Positions 1-7,931 of a stretch of 33,107 nucleotides of DNA are shown one piece after another. A program made the translations under genes and the position numbers. The notes beneath the pieces were generated by a model. That model did not search any database. It was not told where the DNA came from and saw only the letters and a list, made by a program, of their open reading frames with translations. Source of the DNA: an uncultured Ignavibacteria bacterium (GTDB lineage Bacteria; Bacteroidota; Ignavibacteria; Tepidaquicellales; Tepidaquicellaceae); contig CALJIG010000103.1 of NCBI GenBank assembly GCA_937974175.1, positions 1-33,107 on the forward strand. Direction: 5' to 3'. Positions within the stretch are counted from its first letter, which is position 1, and the number at the start of each line of letters is the position of its first letter.

Positions 1-27
1 TGCTCTAACCAGCTGAGCTAATCGCCC
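1..27 (-). tRNA. tRNA, 5' portion only (runs off the window)
   Basis: On the minus strand the first 27 bases read as the 5' acceptor strand GGGCGAT, then TA, then a D-arm GCTC-AGCTGGTT-AGAGC with the invariant GG. This is a standard tRNA 5' third. The anticodon lies outside the window, so the isotype cannot be assigned. The bases upstream (28-172) hold no gene that I can see. Confidence 0.88.
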
Positions 28-172
28 GTAAAATCGGACAAGCAATAAATTACAAATTCTATCCCATTTTTTCAATGGATTTCTTACACCTGCCTTCTCC
101 GCATGCGGACTTTTATACAACCCCCCTTTGTTGCAAATATAAAAGCGTTATCCGTTAACTTAAGTCTAATTC

Positions 173-394
173 ATGAGCACCATCAACGAAGCCATTATTA
201 ACACCTTCATCAAACGCACTGAAACCCTGCTCAAAAAAACCACCGAAGAATTCGGCTCGCTTACCGCCACGCAGCTCAATAAAAAACCCGCTCCCGAGAA
301 ATGGAGCATCGGACAGGTATTCGACCATCTCATTATATACAACTCAACTTATTACCCCATCTATGAAAAAGTTGCAACGGCAGGCATCACATGA
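173..394 (+). CDS. DinB-like metalloprotein, N-terminal part (gene broken by a frame change)
   Basis: This 73-residue frame carries the N-terminal helices of a DinB/DUF664-type four-helix-bundle protein. Residues 44-54 (WSIGQVFDHLI) are the typical family motif, with metal-ligand His52. DinB-superfamily proteins are usually about 150-180 residues long and use three His ligands. The other two ligands here lie in the next frame (391-726). The stop TGA at 392-394 overlaps the downstream ATG as ATGA, and homology-like character continues straight across the junction, so the two frames are parts of one ancestral gene. Members act as thiol-dependent transferases or stress-related hydrolases; the substrate is unknown here. 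No clear Shine-Dalgarno sequence precedes the start. Confidence 0.7.
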   Translation: MSTINEAIINTFIKRTETLLKKTTEEFGSLTATQLNKKPAPEKWSIGQVFDHLIIYNSTYYPIYEKVATAGIT

Positions 395-726
395 CTCTCT
401 GGCAGAAGATAAATCCGCTCAGTCATTTAACGGGAAGCTTCCTTCTTAAAGTCCTGCGAAGCGATACAAAAAAAGTAAAGGCGCTTAAATCATTCCGCCC
501 CTCTGAAAGCAATATTCCCCCCACTATCATAAATGATTTTATTCAGAACACAAATATTCTTTTAAAATATTTCGCGCAGATAAAGGAGGAAGATGTCGAT
601 GTAAATAAAACAATCGTGCAGTCCCCCGCCGGCTCGATATTTACTTACACGCTTAAAGACTCGATGGATATCAGCGTTACTCACATGGAGCGCCACCTGA
701 AACAGGCGAAAAAAATTATGAATTAA
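391..726 (+). CDS. DinB-like metalloprotein, C-terminal part
   Basis: This 111-residue frame is the continuation of the DinB-like gene in the -1 frame relative to 173-394. It begins 'MTLWQKINPLSHL', which fits the middle of DinB_2-type proteins. It ends with His98-x3-His102 (the HMERH motif), the usual second and third metal ligands. Neither half holds a complete His triad. The overlap is ATGA, so translation could in principle restart here. No slippery heptamer is visible at the junction, so a one-base indel or a sequencing error is more likely than programmed frameshifting. The stop codon lies at the edge of an AT-rich 'AATTAAGAAT/TAGAATTTAGAATTAAG' simple repeat. Confidence 0.65.
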   Translation: MTLWQKINPLSHLTGSFLLKVLRSDTKKVKALKSFRPSESNIPPTIINDFIQNTNILLKYFAQIKEEDVDVNKTIVQSPAGSIFTYTLKDSMDISVTHMERHLKQAKKIMN

Positions 727-770
727 GAATGTAGAATTTAGAATTAAGAATTTTTAGGTATGTTTTATGT

Positions 771-810
771 TCTTCCCCCTCCTGCGAAGGAGGGGTAGGG
801 GGAGGTTTCT
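771..810 (-). repeat. CCCCCTCC palindromic repeat, copy A1
   Basis: A hairpin of CCCCCTCC and GGAGGGG around a short centre, followed by a one-sided tail TAGGGGGAGGTTTC. The same hairpin-plus-tail unit recurs at 924, 7872, 12937, 13007, 13103, 31358, 31480 and 31891. Strand is given so that '+' means tail first, then hairpin. Confidence 0.85.
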
Positions 811-837
811 TTCAAATTGTCATCAGTGTTCCTGCTA

Positions 838-908
838 TGTCATCCCGCACTTGATGCGGGATCCAATCACACACAATGCTAGCGTAGAGACGCAATACTT
901 TGCGTCTC
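838..908 (-). repeat. Compound double-hairpin repeat, copy B1
   Basis: Two perfect hairpins joined by a conserved spacer: ATCCCGCA/TGCGGGAT at 842-862, then GAGACGCAA-TACT-TTGCGTCTC at 887-908. The spacer CCAATCACACAC...ATGCTAG is shared with the inverted copy B2 at 4536-4604. The pair therefore flanks the Gabija genes in opposite orientation. Confidence 0.85.
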
Positions 909-923
909 AAATTATGACCTATG

Positions 924-966
924 TTCTTCCCCCTCCTTAATCAAGGAGGGGGTAGGGGGTGGTTTC
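924..966 (-). repeat. CCCCCTCC palindromic repeat, copy A2
   Basis: Hairpin CCCCCTCCTT-AATC-AAGGAGGGGG with the tail TAGGGGGTGGTTTC. It lies 31 bases beyond the gajB stop codon, with its tail towards the gene, so it would fall in the 3' untranslated part of a gajAB transcript. Confidence 0.85.
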
Positions 967-997
967 GATTTTAATTAAACGGCGAAGCCGACCAAAT

Positions 998-2506
998 TTA
1001 ATCAATAATTTCTACATTTAAATCGGTTAATTTATTTCTATTAGATGCATTCAGATTTTCTAAACAAGCAATCATTAAAATATGTTCAGCTCTACTAAAA
1101 GCAACATATCCTATGCGACAAAAGTCTTTAATATTTTTTTTGTTTTTCGGCGGCTCTTCACTTCTTTGTGCGATATTTGTATTAAGCCAATTTGTTAGTT
1201 CTTCATTGGTTTTAGAAATACACAATACACACTTGCTTTCCAATCCTTTAGCATTATGTATATTTGATACAATTGTTTTTGAAGATTCTTCAACAGAATT
1301 ACTTAATTTTATATTTGTTAATTTCACAAAGCTTCGATTTTGAATTTGTAAATTAATTTCTCTGGTGAGAAATTCAAGCAGTTCAACATCGTTACTAATT
1401 TCTCCTGCCTTAATGTTCCTTAATAGTTTCATACATAAAACTTTAAAACCCAAATCATCAATTTTCTTTTTATTTAAGAATAATTCTTGATTGATTTCAA
1501 AAACAGTTAAAATGAAATTCTTAGCAATTTCCACATCACTTTGAAATTTCTCTTTCACAAAATCACGATAAGAATTTATTTCAAGTCTTATTTGCGTTAC
1601 TAACCGATTTTCTTTTGCTAAAATACATAAGTTTTTTTCTTCGAAGGTATTTTGTTTACAGAATTTGACGAAAAACCCTGTTATTTTTCTTATTGTTTGG
1701 TAATTAATAAATTTTACAGCAAAGGTAGAACTGTTATTTGAAGATTTAATTTGACTAAAATTATTACCTCTATAAGACCTACCATTAAAATTATTGAGAA
1801 AATTAATTATAGGCTGGGAGCTTCTGAAATTATTATTATTAATTTGTACAATAACTCTAGGTTTCTGAAGTGTTTTAAAAATAGGTAAGTTAACATATTT
1901 TACATCACTAGAAAAACCACTTATGTATTGCTCAGGGTCACCTGTGCAATATATATCAGAATTATTTGTTTTATACAATTCATGAAAAATGTTAAATTGT
2001 TTATTGTCGGCATCTTGATATTCATCAATAAAAACATACTTCAATTTTTTGCTAATAATATCGCAGGCTTTCGTATTTCTTAGTATTTTTTCAGACAAAC
2101 TTAAGGTTTGATCGAATGTTATTACACCTTTTCTTATTAATCTTTGTGCTAGTGCATTACTTGCAATTCTTCTGGCTGTTCCTACAATATTTGTAGGCAC
2201 TAAATCCACCGAATTCATCTGAATAAAAAATTTATCTGTGGAAATATCTGACATTACTAAGGACGAATGAGGAATTACTATAAATTTATTTAAGAAACTA
2301 TGAATAGTACCAACAAAAACATTGTCAGGTATTTTAATAAGCTCTGAAAGTTTTTGATGAATATTAAATGTAGCTGCTTTGGTATAAGTAATTACAGCCA
2401 TCGTTTTGTAAGGTTCAAGAGAGTTTAATTTTAGTAAAACTTCTTGAACCATATTAGTAGTTTTTCCAGCACCTGGGCCTGCGATGACTAATTTAAATTC
2501 TGACAT
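998..2506 (-). CDS. gajB: Gabija protein GajB, UvrD/PcrA-like superfamily 1 helicase
   Basis: A 502-residue SF1 helicase, close to the roughly 500 residues usual for GajB and much shorter than UvrD. Visible motifs are Walker A AGPGAGKTT (9-17), Ia around TYTKAA (40-45), motif II DEYQD (161-165), motif III TGDPEQ (188-193), motif IV NFRSSQPI (226-233), motif V HNAKGLE (417-423) and motif VI YVAFSRA (467-473). Known Gabija systems pair this protein with the OLD-family nuclease GajA; nucleotide depletion or DNA ends during phage infection are thought to activate the complex. The gene starts with ATG seven bases after the gajA stop, so the two are almost certainly co-transcribed. The coding sequence is conspicuously AT-rich compared with the terminase gene. 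Assignment rests on motifs plus the GajA neighbour. Confidence 0.88.
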   Translation of the reverse strand: MSEFKLVIAGPGAGKTTNMVQEVLLKLNSLEPYKTMAVITYTKAATFNIHQKLSELIKIPDNVFVGTIHSFLNKFIVIPHSSLVMSDISTDKFFIQMNSVDLVPTNIVGTARRIASNALAQRLIRKGVITFDQTLSLSEKILRNTKACDIISKKLKYVFIDEYQDADNKQFNIFHELYKTNNSDIYCTGDPEQYISGFSSDVKYVNLPIFKTLQKPRVIVQINNNNFRSSQPIINFLNNFNGRSYRGNNFSQIKSSNNSSTFAVKFINYQTIRKITGFFVKFCKQNTFEEKNLCILAKENRLVTQIRLEINSYRDFVKEKFQSDVEIAKNFILTVFEINQELFLNKKKIDDLGFKVLCMKLLRNIKAGEISNDVELLEFLTREINLQIQNRSFVKLTNIKLSNSVEESSKTIVSNIHNAKGLESKCVLCISKTNEELTNWLNTNIAQRSEEPPKNKKNIKDFCRIGYVAFSRAEHILMIACLENLNASNRNKLTDLNVEIID

Positions 2507-2513
2507 ATTTATT

Positions 2514-4376
2514 CTACATTAAAAAATCAAATCCATCTTTTATATATTGTGGAATTTCAAAATCAGTATTATTTGTAAGTAGTTCTTCACCTAAGAAAAA
2601 AGCAAATTCAGATTTTTTATCTTCAACAATACTAAAAAATTCTTCTGTTTGAATATCAGCAAGTCCCAAAAAAGCTTTATACGAATTTCCTCGATTTGGA
2701 AATGTTTTAATTAAGCTATTCAACAAAATTGTTTTACCATTACCAGATTTGTTTGCGTCTATAATATCTTTTTCAAAAGTGCTTAGAGTTGTAATTCCTA
2801 TATGAATTTTCGGATTTATATTATAATCTTGTCTGAGATTATCTCCCCTATTTTCGGATTTAGTGTTTGTATCCCTATCAGTTAATACAAGACATTTTAT
2901 AAAATAACCATTATCAATTATCTCTAAGAAATTTCTAAATGCAAGTCCATTAACGTTTATAATGTTACAACCATTTTGATCAGCAGTCATATTAATAAAG
3001 AGTTTCAAAAACTGAGGAATTAAAATTTGTTCAGAAATTCCTTCTACTAATATTATTTTACGAGCAAAAAACATTGCAGAGTTAGTTGCATCTAAATATT
3101 TTTTCAGAAAGCGAATTCTTTTCTTATCTGCAGCTCTGTTAGTAAAACCATCCAATATATAATGGGACTTTAAAGTACAGTTGTCATTATATAAAATAAC
3201 AACGTTGTCAAAATCAATTTTAGTAGAAATATGAGTTGAATGAGAAGTTAAAATTACTTGAATGTCTTTTCTGCAATCACCATTAACTTCTTTAGTAAAG
3301 CTTTCTATATTATCAGAAAAATGATTTTGCAGATGAGGGTGTAAATGTGATTCTGGTTCTTCAACAGCAATTAATCTCCAAAGAGTATTATCATCCAAAA
3401 GATTTATGCAGTGGGAAAGAAGCAATGACATAAATAATAAATTATTTCTTCCTAAACCATTCCTTTCTATATTAGCAGGTGAATCACCATACAATAAATC
3501 TATTTTTTTAAGTATATCCTCCAATTCTGGGCTTAGAAATGAAAAAGTAATTTTATTATCATTGGAGGCTGAGTTTAAAGAAATTTTTTCCAAAAAATCT
3601 TCAATAGATTCCTTAATAGTAATTAAACTTTGATTCGCATTAACTTTATTTTTTAGATAAGTAAGTTCTTTCACAAGTTCTTGAAAAGTAATTTCACTAC
3701 GTGAATACAATACACGAAACAACAATTTATTATTATTGGAGGCTTTTAATTCGTTTTTAGCATCCCTTAGTGCATCTATCAATTCAAACTTAAAAAAATT
3801 CAAATCTGAGTAATCGATTCTTAATTGATTTAATCCCCCTTTAATTTGATATATATAATCCTTAACTGGTAATTCAACTAAAGCTAATTTATCCAAGTCT
3901 GATAAACTATTGTACAAATCAGGTTCAGTAAGTCTAAGATTAGTGAGTTTTGTTCTGATATTTTGCACATATTCAACTTTATTAAAATTTCCTTTTAATG
4001 AAAAGGAGTATGTAAAATTGGTTTCGTCATAATTACCATTTGTAAACCAATTTCCTGCTATAGCCTGTTGTTTCAAATTAAAATCTTTCAGTAAAACTTC
4101 TACTTTTACTTCAGGAAATATAATTTGAGATACATCTTTTGTTTCATCTAATATGCTTTCTTTAAATAATTTGATACAATTGTAATTAAAGTCTTCTCTT
4201 TCTAATATTCTTTTTTTGAAAAAAGTTATGTCTTGGCTGAAAATTAGACCTATTGCACATAATAAATTTGTTTTGCCAACATTATTTTCACCGATAATTA
4301 AAGTAAGAGGTTTAAGTTCTATCTCAAAAGACTCAAAATTCCGGAAATTTTTTATCTTTAACTTATGAATAAACAT
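2514..4376 (-). CDS. gajA: Gabija protein GajA, OLD-family ATPase/Toprim endonuclease
   Basis: A 620-residue protein with an ABC/SMC-type ATPase followed by a Toprim nuclease. The N-terminus MFIHKLKIKNFRNF leads into Walker A GENNVGKTN (29-37). The signature region GLGRNN is at 307-312, Walker B IAVEEPESHLHP at 336-347 and the H-loop TSHS at 377-380. The Toprim part shows ILVEGISEQ (Glu445), LVLTDRDTN (Asp500, Asp502) and a later acidic patch STFEKD (532-537), so the nuclease centre looks intact. GajA proteins are about 580-620 residues long and form a tetrameric core that nicks DNA. It is the promoter-proximal gene of a two-gene operon with gajB. No strong Shine-Dalgarno sequence precedes the ATG. 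A stand-alone OLD nuclease is the alternative, but the adjacent UvrD-like partner favours Gabija. Confidence 0.9.
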   Translation of the reverse strand: MFIHKLKIKNFRNFESFEIELKPLTLIIGENNVGKTNLLCAIGLIFSQDITFFKKRILEREDFNYNCIKLFKESILDETKDVSQIIFPEVKVEVLLKDFNLKQQAIAGNWFTNGNYDETNFTYSFSLKGNFNKVEYVQNIRTKLTNLRLTEPDLYNSLSDLDKLALVELPVKDYIYQIKGGLNQLRIDYSDLNFFKFELIDALRDAKNELKASNNNKLLFRVLYSRSEITFQELVKELTYLKNKVNANQSLITIKESIEDFLEKISLNSASNDNKITFSFLSPELEDILKKIDLLYGDSPANIERNGLGRNNLLFMSLLLSHCINLLDDNTLWRLIAVEEPESHLHPHLQNHFSDNIESFTKEVNGDCRKDIQVILTSHSTHISTKIDFDNVVILYNDNCTLKSHYILDGFTNRAADKKRIRFLKKYLDATNSAMFFARKIILVEGISEQILIPQFLKLFINMTADQNGCNIINVNGLAFRNFLEIIDNGYFIKCLVLTDRDTNTKSENRGDNLRQDYNINPKIHIGITTLSTFEKDIIDANKSGNGKTILLNSLIKTFPNRGNSYKAFLGLADIQTEEFFSIVEDKKSEFAFFLGEELLTNNTDFEIPQYIKDGFDFLM

Positions 4377-4680
4377 TGTAATGTAATTAATTAATCAAAA
4401 TTATTTAATAATTTTGCTAATCTCAATATACATTCTCTATCTTGTGACTAAAATGAATTCCTTTTAGATTCTTCTTTGCACTAAATACGTATGATATGAT
4501 TTGGTAACGGGGGACATTGCTGAGTTTGTGATATGGAGACGCAAAGTATTGCGTCTCTACCTAGCATGGTGTGTGATTGGATTCCCGCTTTCGCGGGAAT
4601 GACAAGCAGGGTGCCCCCTGAAACTTTTTTTATTTTTTTCAGTCTAAAAAAGTATAACAAACAAATTAAACCCCCGGATT
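4377..4680. other. Divergent intergenic region, gajA / outer-membrane protein gene
   Basis: About 300 bases between divergent starts. The half next to gajA (4377-4530) is AT-rich and should hold its promoter, but I cannot place one with confidence. The second half holds repeat B2. The frame at 4533-4775 is a translation of this repeat and not a gene. Confidence 0.6.
4536..4604 (+). repeat. Compound double-hairpin repeat, copy B2
   Basis: GAGACGCAA-AGTA-TTGCGTCTC (4536-4557), the spacer TACCTAGCATGG...GATTGG, then ATTCCCGC-TTTC-GCGGGAAT (4581-4600). It is the inverted counterpart of B1 (838-908) on the other side of gajAB. Hairpins of the ATTCCCGC...GCGGGAAT kind are common dispersed repeats in many bacteria. 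Confidence 0.85.
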
Positions 4681-5562
4681 ATGCGCAAGTATTTACTATT
4701 ACTTCCCTCACTATTAATTATACTAAGTTTTTTTACTCAGACGGGCTTTGCTCAGGAAAAGGACAGCAACAATGAAAGAGCGGAAAAATCCCGCATGTAT
4801 AATAAATTCAGAATTACATGGGAGAAGCCGACTATAGAGCTTGGCTACGGACTCTCTGAAATAAATCTGTACGGCAGCAGCTCAAATTTTTCAAAGCCCG
4901 GTATGATAGAGCTGAAGCTTGGCACGGCGCATCAATACCAAAGCGGCTACTCAAAAAAAGTTATCGACTACGATAACAACTATCTTTTTATCAGCAATAC
5001 TACCAGCGATATTTCCGCCCAGCGCAATTCATCGGGCATAGCATCAAGCATGTGGAGATGGGGCTTCGGTAAAAAAGAAGGCATGGGGCTGAAGTTCGGC
5101 AGCTTTTCAATTATGCCCTATAATGCAAACACATTTGCCTGGCAAAGATTTTCATTCGATAAAAACTCAGCGGCAAACCCAAGTGAATATGATAAGTTCG
5201 ACGACTTTAACGAAGCAGTGCGCTTCGGCACATCTACTGAAGCAGGAATAAATTTTCAGATAACAAAGGGGCTCTCGCTTCAGCCGAAGTATGAAGTATC
5301 GGATATATTCCCGCGTCATTTATTCGGGCAGCAGTTGCTCAGCTCAATGATAGAGCTTGGCGGCGCAGAAATGCTCGACGAGTTTATAACAAGAATAATG
5401 AACAACACACCTGTAGCCGGGGCAATAGTAAATTTTGTTTTGAAGAATGCATACGAGTACGGAATATATCAGCTGCGCAAAGAGCATATGAACTGGCCAT
5501 TTGCCGGCGAGGCGCCGCTGAGATACAGCACATTCAAAATGGGAATGACGTTCACATTTTAA
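4681..5562 (+). CDS. Probable outer-membrane protein of unknown function
   Basis: A 293-residue protein that I do not recognise. The first 24 residues (MRKYLLLLPSLL...TGFA) form a Sec signal peptide with likely cleavage after GFA, before QEK. The mature part is rich in alternating aromatic/polar stretches, and the last residues, STFKMGMTFTF, end in Phe, as in outer-membrane beta-barrels folded by BamA. It is the only plus-strand gene between the gajAB and terminase genes and is followed by a strong terminator. It may be host cargo or an original host gene inside the island. No catalytic motif is visible. The function could be a small porin or a structural envelope protein, but this is inference. 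Confidence 0.7.
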   Translation: MRKYLLLLPSLLIILSFFTQTGFAQEKDSNNERAEKSRMYNKFRITWEKPTIELGYGLSEINLYGSSSNFSKPGMIELKLGTAHQYQSGYSKKVIDYDNNYLFISNTTSDISAQRNSSGIASSMWRWGFGKKEGMGLKFGSFSIMPYNANTFAWQRFSFDKNSAANPSEYDKFDDFNEAVRFGTSTEAGINFQITKGLSLQPKYEVSDIFPRHLFGQQLLSSMIELGGAEMLDEFITRIMNNTPVAGAIVNFVLKNAYEYGIYQLRKEHMNWPFAGEAPLRYSTFKMGMTFTF

Positions 5563-5612
5563 ATAACGTTTACGTTTTAAAAAGTTTAACAAAATTTTTT
5601 GATTTATTATAT

Positions 5613-5642
5613 AGAGGGCGTATTAGCATACGCCCTCTTTTT
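5613..5642 (+). terminator. Rho-independent terminator after the outer-membrane protein gene
   Basis: A perfect 11-bp stem AGAGGGCGTAT / ATACGCCCTCT with loop TAGC, followed by a T-tract. It lies 50 bases after the stop at 5562 and just before the end of the convergent terminase gene, so it may serve both directions. Confidence 0.92.
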
Positions 5643-5651
5643 ATTGGGAAT

Positions 5652-7709
5652 TTATGAGTACCTGCTGGTAAACGGAATCGAAACCGCCACCTGATTATTA
5701 TTATCTTTGTTCATCGCATAGCGTGATACCCAGATGCCGTAGTCAGCCGCATCGCTGAGGTGAGTGGTCGTCCTGTCCGATTTATCAATAATAAATTTCC
5801 TGCTGCCTTTTTTCCAGCTGACGATTTCCCTGTCCTTCACCGATGCCTTGCACGATTCCACTATGAAGAACTGCTTTTTCTCGAGGATTGAATTCACGTA
5901 GTTCACTCTTTCGCGCACGGGGGGATTCGCCGGCTGCAGCGATATATACGCCTCTGAAAACTCCGCATCGGCAAAGCACTTGCCGATGATTTCAAAATCA
6001 GAGTGCCCGCCCGCGCTTGACCGCGCCGTACCCGATGCATCGCCGGTGAGGATGATGTTCAGCTTATCGCAGTCTTCATAGCGGCGCTTGAGGGAATCTA
6101 TTATCGTTTCGCAGAGCTCCTTTGTATTGCTGTTTGATATCTTGTACTCGTGCACCTGATAGCGCGCCTTGCCCTGCATTATTATCTCCACTGCGCACAT
6201 GGGGTTTACGTTGAAGTCAAAGCTTATTATAATTCTATTGTCATCACCCGCCGGGATTTTTTCATCGGGGATTACATTCACTTTCCTATCGAAGCAATAG
6301 TACACAAGGTCGCTTTCGATGTTGACAAACTCCCCTTCCAGATACTGCTTTGCCAGCTTGCTATCATACTGCTCGATTAAATTCTCAATGTAGTCCGGAG
6401 GCAGATGTATATTATTGCTTGTCTTTGCTTTGATGCAATTGAATGCCTTCGATTTCTTCTCTACCCACAGCTCATGCGTGAGCTTATACCCCTCGGGAGT
6501 AGTAACTACCGAGCACGTGCCGTACTCCGTTTTGCGAATGCGCGAAATGCACTCGCGCCAGACCTGTTTCTGCTTGTAATACGGTATGCGGTCGAACTCA
6601 TCTATTATTATATCCGATAAGTTCTTGCCCGTCAGCGAGGCCGGCCGCTCTGCGCTGCGAAGCATGCACAAATGCTTTGCGCCCTTGTATTCTATTGTGT
6701 AGTTCTGCCGCTGCGATAAGTATTTCACGGGTATCTCAAACTTCGCAAAGAACTCATCGAACGTAGGCACTATTATATCGCGTATCATTTCATTTGTGGG
6801 CTCCAGCACCATCAGGTCGCACTTCTTGCCCTGAGACATTCTGTACTCTATCAGCTTCAGCCAGCGCAGAGGGACTGACATCGTCTTGCCCGAGCCGAAC
6901 CCGCCCACAATCGCAGGATGCTTCACTTCTCCCGGCGGCATATACGCAAAGTCTATCTGATGCGGCAGAAAGCCCTCTCTCTTCGTATCAATCTCAAAAT
7001 CCGGATTCCCCTTCAATTCATCCGAGGCCAGCTTCTCCGCTTTTGCCGCTGCTCTTTCCACTGCCCTTGCCTCAGCTTTCTTTTGCTTCTGCAGTTTACT
7101 TACTGAATCGTACAGCTTTTTCACGGCGGGAGTGAGCGGGTCATTTAAAATTTTTGCAGTGTGTGTAACGCTTAGCTTTAAATCTTTTGCTATTTTATGC
7201 TTATCGGCTTTATGCTCAATCACCAGATCCATTACATGTGCATTGTTTTCTTTTTTAGCTCTTGACTGGCATAGCGCTCGGCGCCTGCCCATGGATTCTT
7301 TCAGCTGCGGGAATCTGTAATCCCACACATAATACTTTACAGTCTGCTCGGGCATTTTGACTTTGGCCGCAAGGCCGCGCAGTGTGCCGTCGCAGCGCGG
7401 GATTGCCTTTTCAATCTTCGCGACTTTCAGCTTCTGCATCGCCATTTTTTTATCTTCCCTCTCAAATGAGTTGAAATATTTATTCAGCTCCCTGCAGTCA
7501 GGTCTTTGCAGAATTGTGTTGATAGTCCTGTAATTAATTCCGGTCAGCCGGCTTAGCGTCATCTGATTTCTCCCTGCCTTCGGGCTGTACTGACGGATAA
7601 GCTTTAAGGATATCTCAAGCTGCTCTTTGTTAGAGGGCTTGGATTTATTAGTCCCCTTTATTAATTTATCCGCTAATTTTTTTCTTTTGTTTATTATAGT
7701 TCTTTCCAC
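5652..7709 (-). CDS. Orphan phage terminase large subunit with N-terminal HTH-like extension
   Basis: A 685-residue protein. Residues 245-665 are a terminase large subunit: Walker A GGFGSGKT (269-276), Walker B IIIDEFDRI (367-375), coupling motif VVTTPEG (401-407), and RNase H-fold nuclease acids at Asp498 (SFDFN), Asp557 (GDASG) and Asp653 (LSDAADY). All look intact. The roughly 240-residue N-terminal part holds three helix-turn-helix-like segments (about 49-70, 108-132 and 160-190) and a charged helix (200-232), resembling a fused small-terminase/DNA-binding module. Typical TerL proteins are about 400-600 residues long. The start is GTG; an ATG 11 bases upstream is out of frame and opens only a short frame. 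The gene is visibly more GC-rich than gajAB. No portal, capsid or tail gene is near, so it is a phage remnant or a domesticated enzyme. Confidence 0.88.
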   Translation of the reverse strand: MERTIINKRKKLADKLIKGTNKSKPSNKEQLEISLKLIRQYSPKAGRNQMTLSRLTGINYRTINTILQRPDCRELNKYFNSFEREDKKMAMQKLKVAKIEKAIPRCDGTLRGLAAKVKMPEQTVKYYVWDYRFPQLKESMGRRRALCQSRAKKENNAHVMDLVIEHKADKHKIAKDLKLSVTHTAKILNDPLTPAVKKLYDSVSKLQKQKKAEARAVERAAAKAEKLASDELKGNPDFEIDTKREGFLPHQIDFAYMPPGEVKHPAIVGGFGSGKTMSVPLRWLKLIEYRMSQGKKCDLMVLEPTNEMIRDIIVPTFDEFFAKFEIPVKYLSQRQNYTIEYKGAKHLCMLRSAERPASLTGKNLSDIIIDEFDRIPYYKQKQVWRECISRIRKTEYGTCSVVTTPEGYKLTHELWVEKKSKAFNCIKAKTSNNIHLPPDYIENLIEQYDSKLAKQYLEGEFVNIESDLVYYCFDRKVNVIPDEKIPAGDDNRIIISFDFNVNPMCAVEIIMQGKARYQVHEYKISNSNTKELCETIIDSLKRRYEDCDKLNIILTGDASGTARSSAGGHSDFEIIGKCFADAEFSEAYISLQPANPPVRERVNYVNSILEKKQFFIVESCKASVKDREIVSWKKGSRKFIIDKSDRTTTHLSDAADYGIWVSRYAMNKDNNNQVAVSIPFTSRYS

Positions 7710-7781
7710 GTTTTTCCCATGTAATTTTTTAATTGCAGTAAAATAATTACAGGGATATTAGAAAAAAATCATATAGACCCC

Positions 7782-7793
7782 ATTAGTACTAAT
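7782..7793. promoter_or_regulatory. Perfect 12-bp palindrome upstream of the terminase gene, possible operator
   Basis: ATTAGTACTAAT is a perfect inverted repeat 73 bases upstream of the terminase GTG, in an AT-rich stretch that should contain its promoter. Binding by a regulator is inference only; the terminase's own N-terminal HTH segments are one candidate. Confidence 0.35.
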
Positions 7794-7871
7794 AGGTAGA
7801 TATTTTTGGAATTGTATTGACAGAAGTTTTGAATTGTTGATGGCAAGGGGGAAATTGGTGGGCTGGGTTTG

Positions 7872-7931
7872 TTTTCCCCTTCCTTATTAAGGAGAGCCTG
7901 TCCAGCTTTAGCGGTAGGGCAGGGGGTGGTT
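7872..7931 (-). repeat. CCCCCTCC-type palindromic repeat, copy A3, with internal insertion
   Basis: CCCCTTCCTTATTAAGGAG is followed by an extra 20 bases (AGCCTGTCC...TTTAGCGG) and then the usual tail TAGGGCAGGGGGTGGTTA. The tail reaches the hsdR stop codon, TTA in the plus strand at 7930-7932. It is inverted relative to A4 at the other end of the hsd operon. Confidence 0.75.

Noticed and set aside
391..394. Programmed -1 frameshift in the DinB-like gene
   Set aside because: The junction CATCACATGA has no X-XXY-YYZ slippery sequence and no clear downstream stimulatory hairpin.
2514..4376. A stand-alone OLD nuclease or a PARIS/retron effector
   Set aside because: The next gene, seven bases downstream, is a GajB-size UvrD-like helicase, and no reverse transcriptase or AriB-like gene is present. 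Gabija is the simpler reading.
4533..4775. An 80-residue frame with DWIPAFAGMTS
   Set aside because: It is the translation of repeat B2; such peptides arise from the ATTCCCGC...GCGGGAAT repeat and the frame overlaps the start of the real gene at 4681.
5652..7709. An active prophage around the terminase gene
   Set aside because: No portal, capsid, tail, integrase, holin or attachment site was found between 4681 and 12874; neighbours are Gabija and type I R-M genes.
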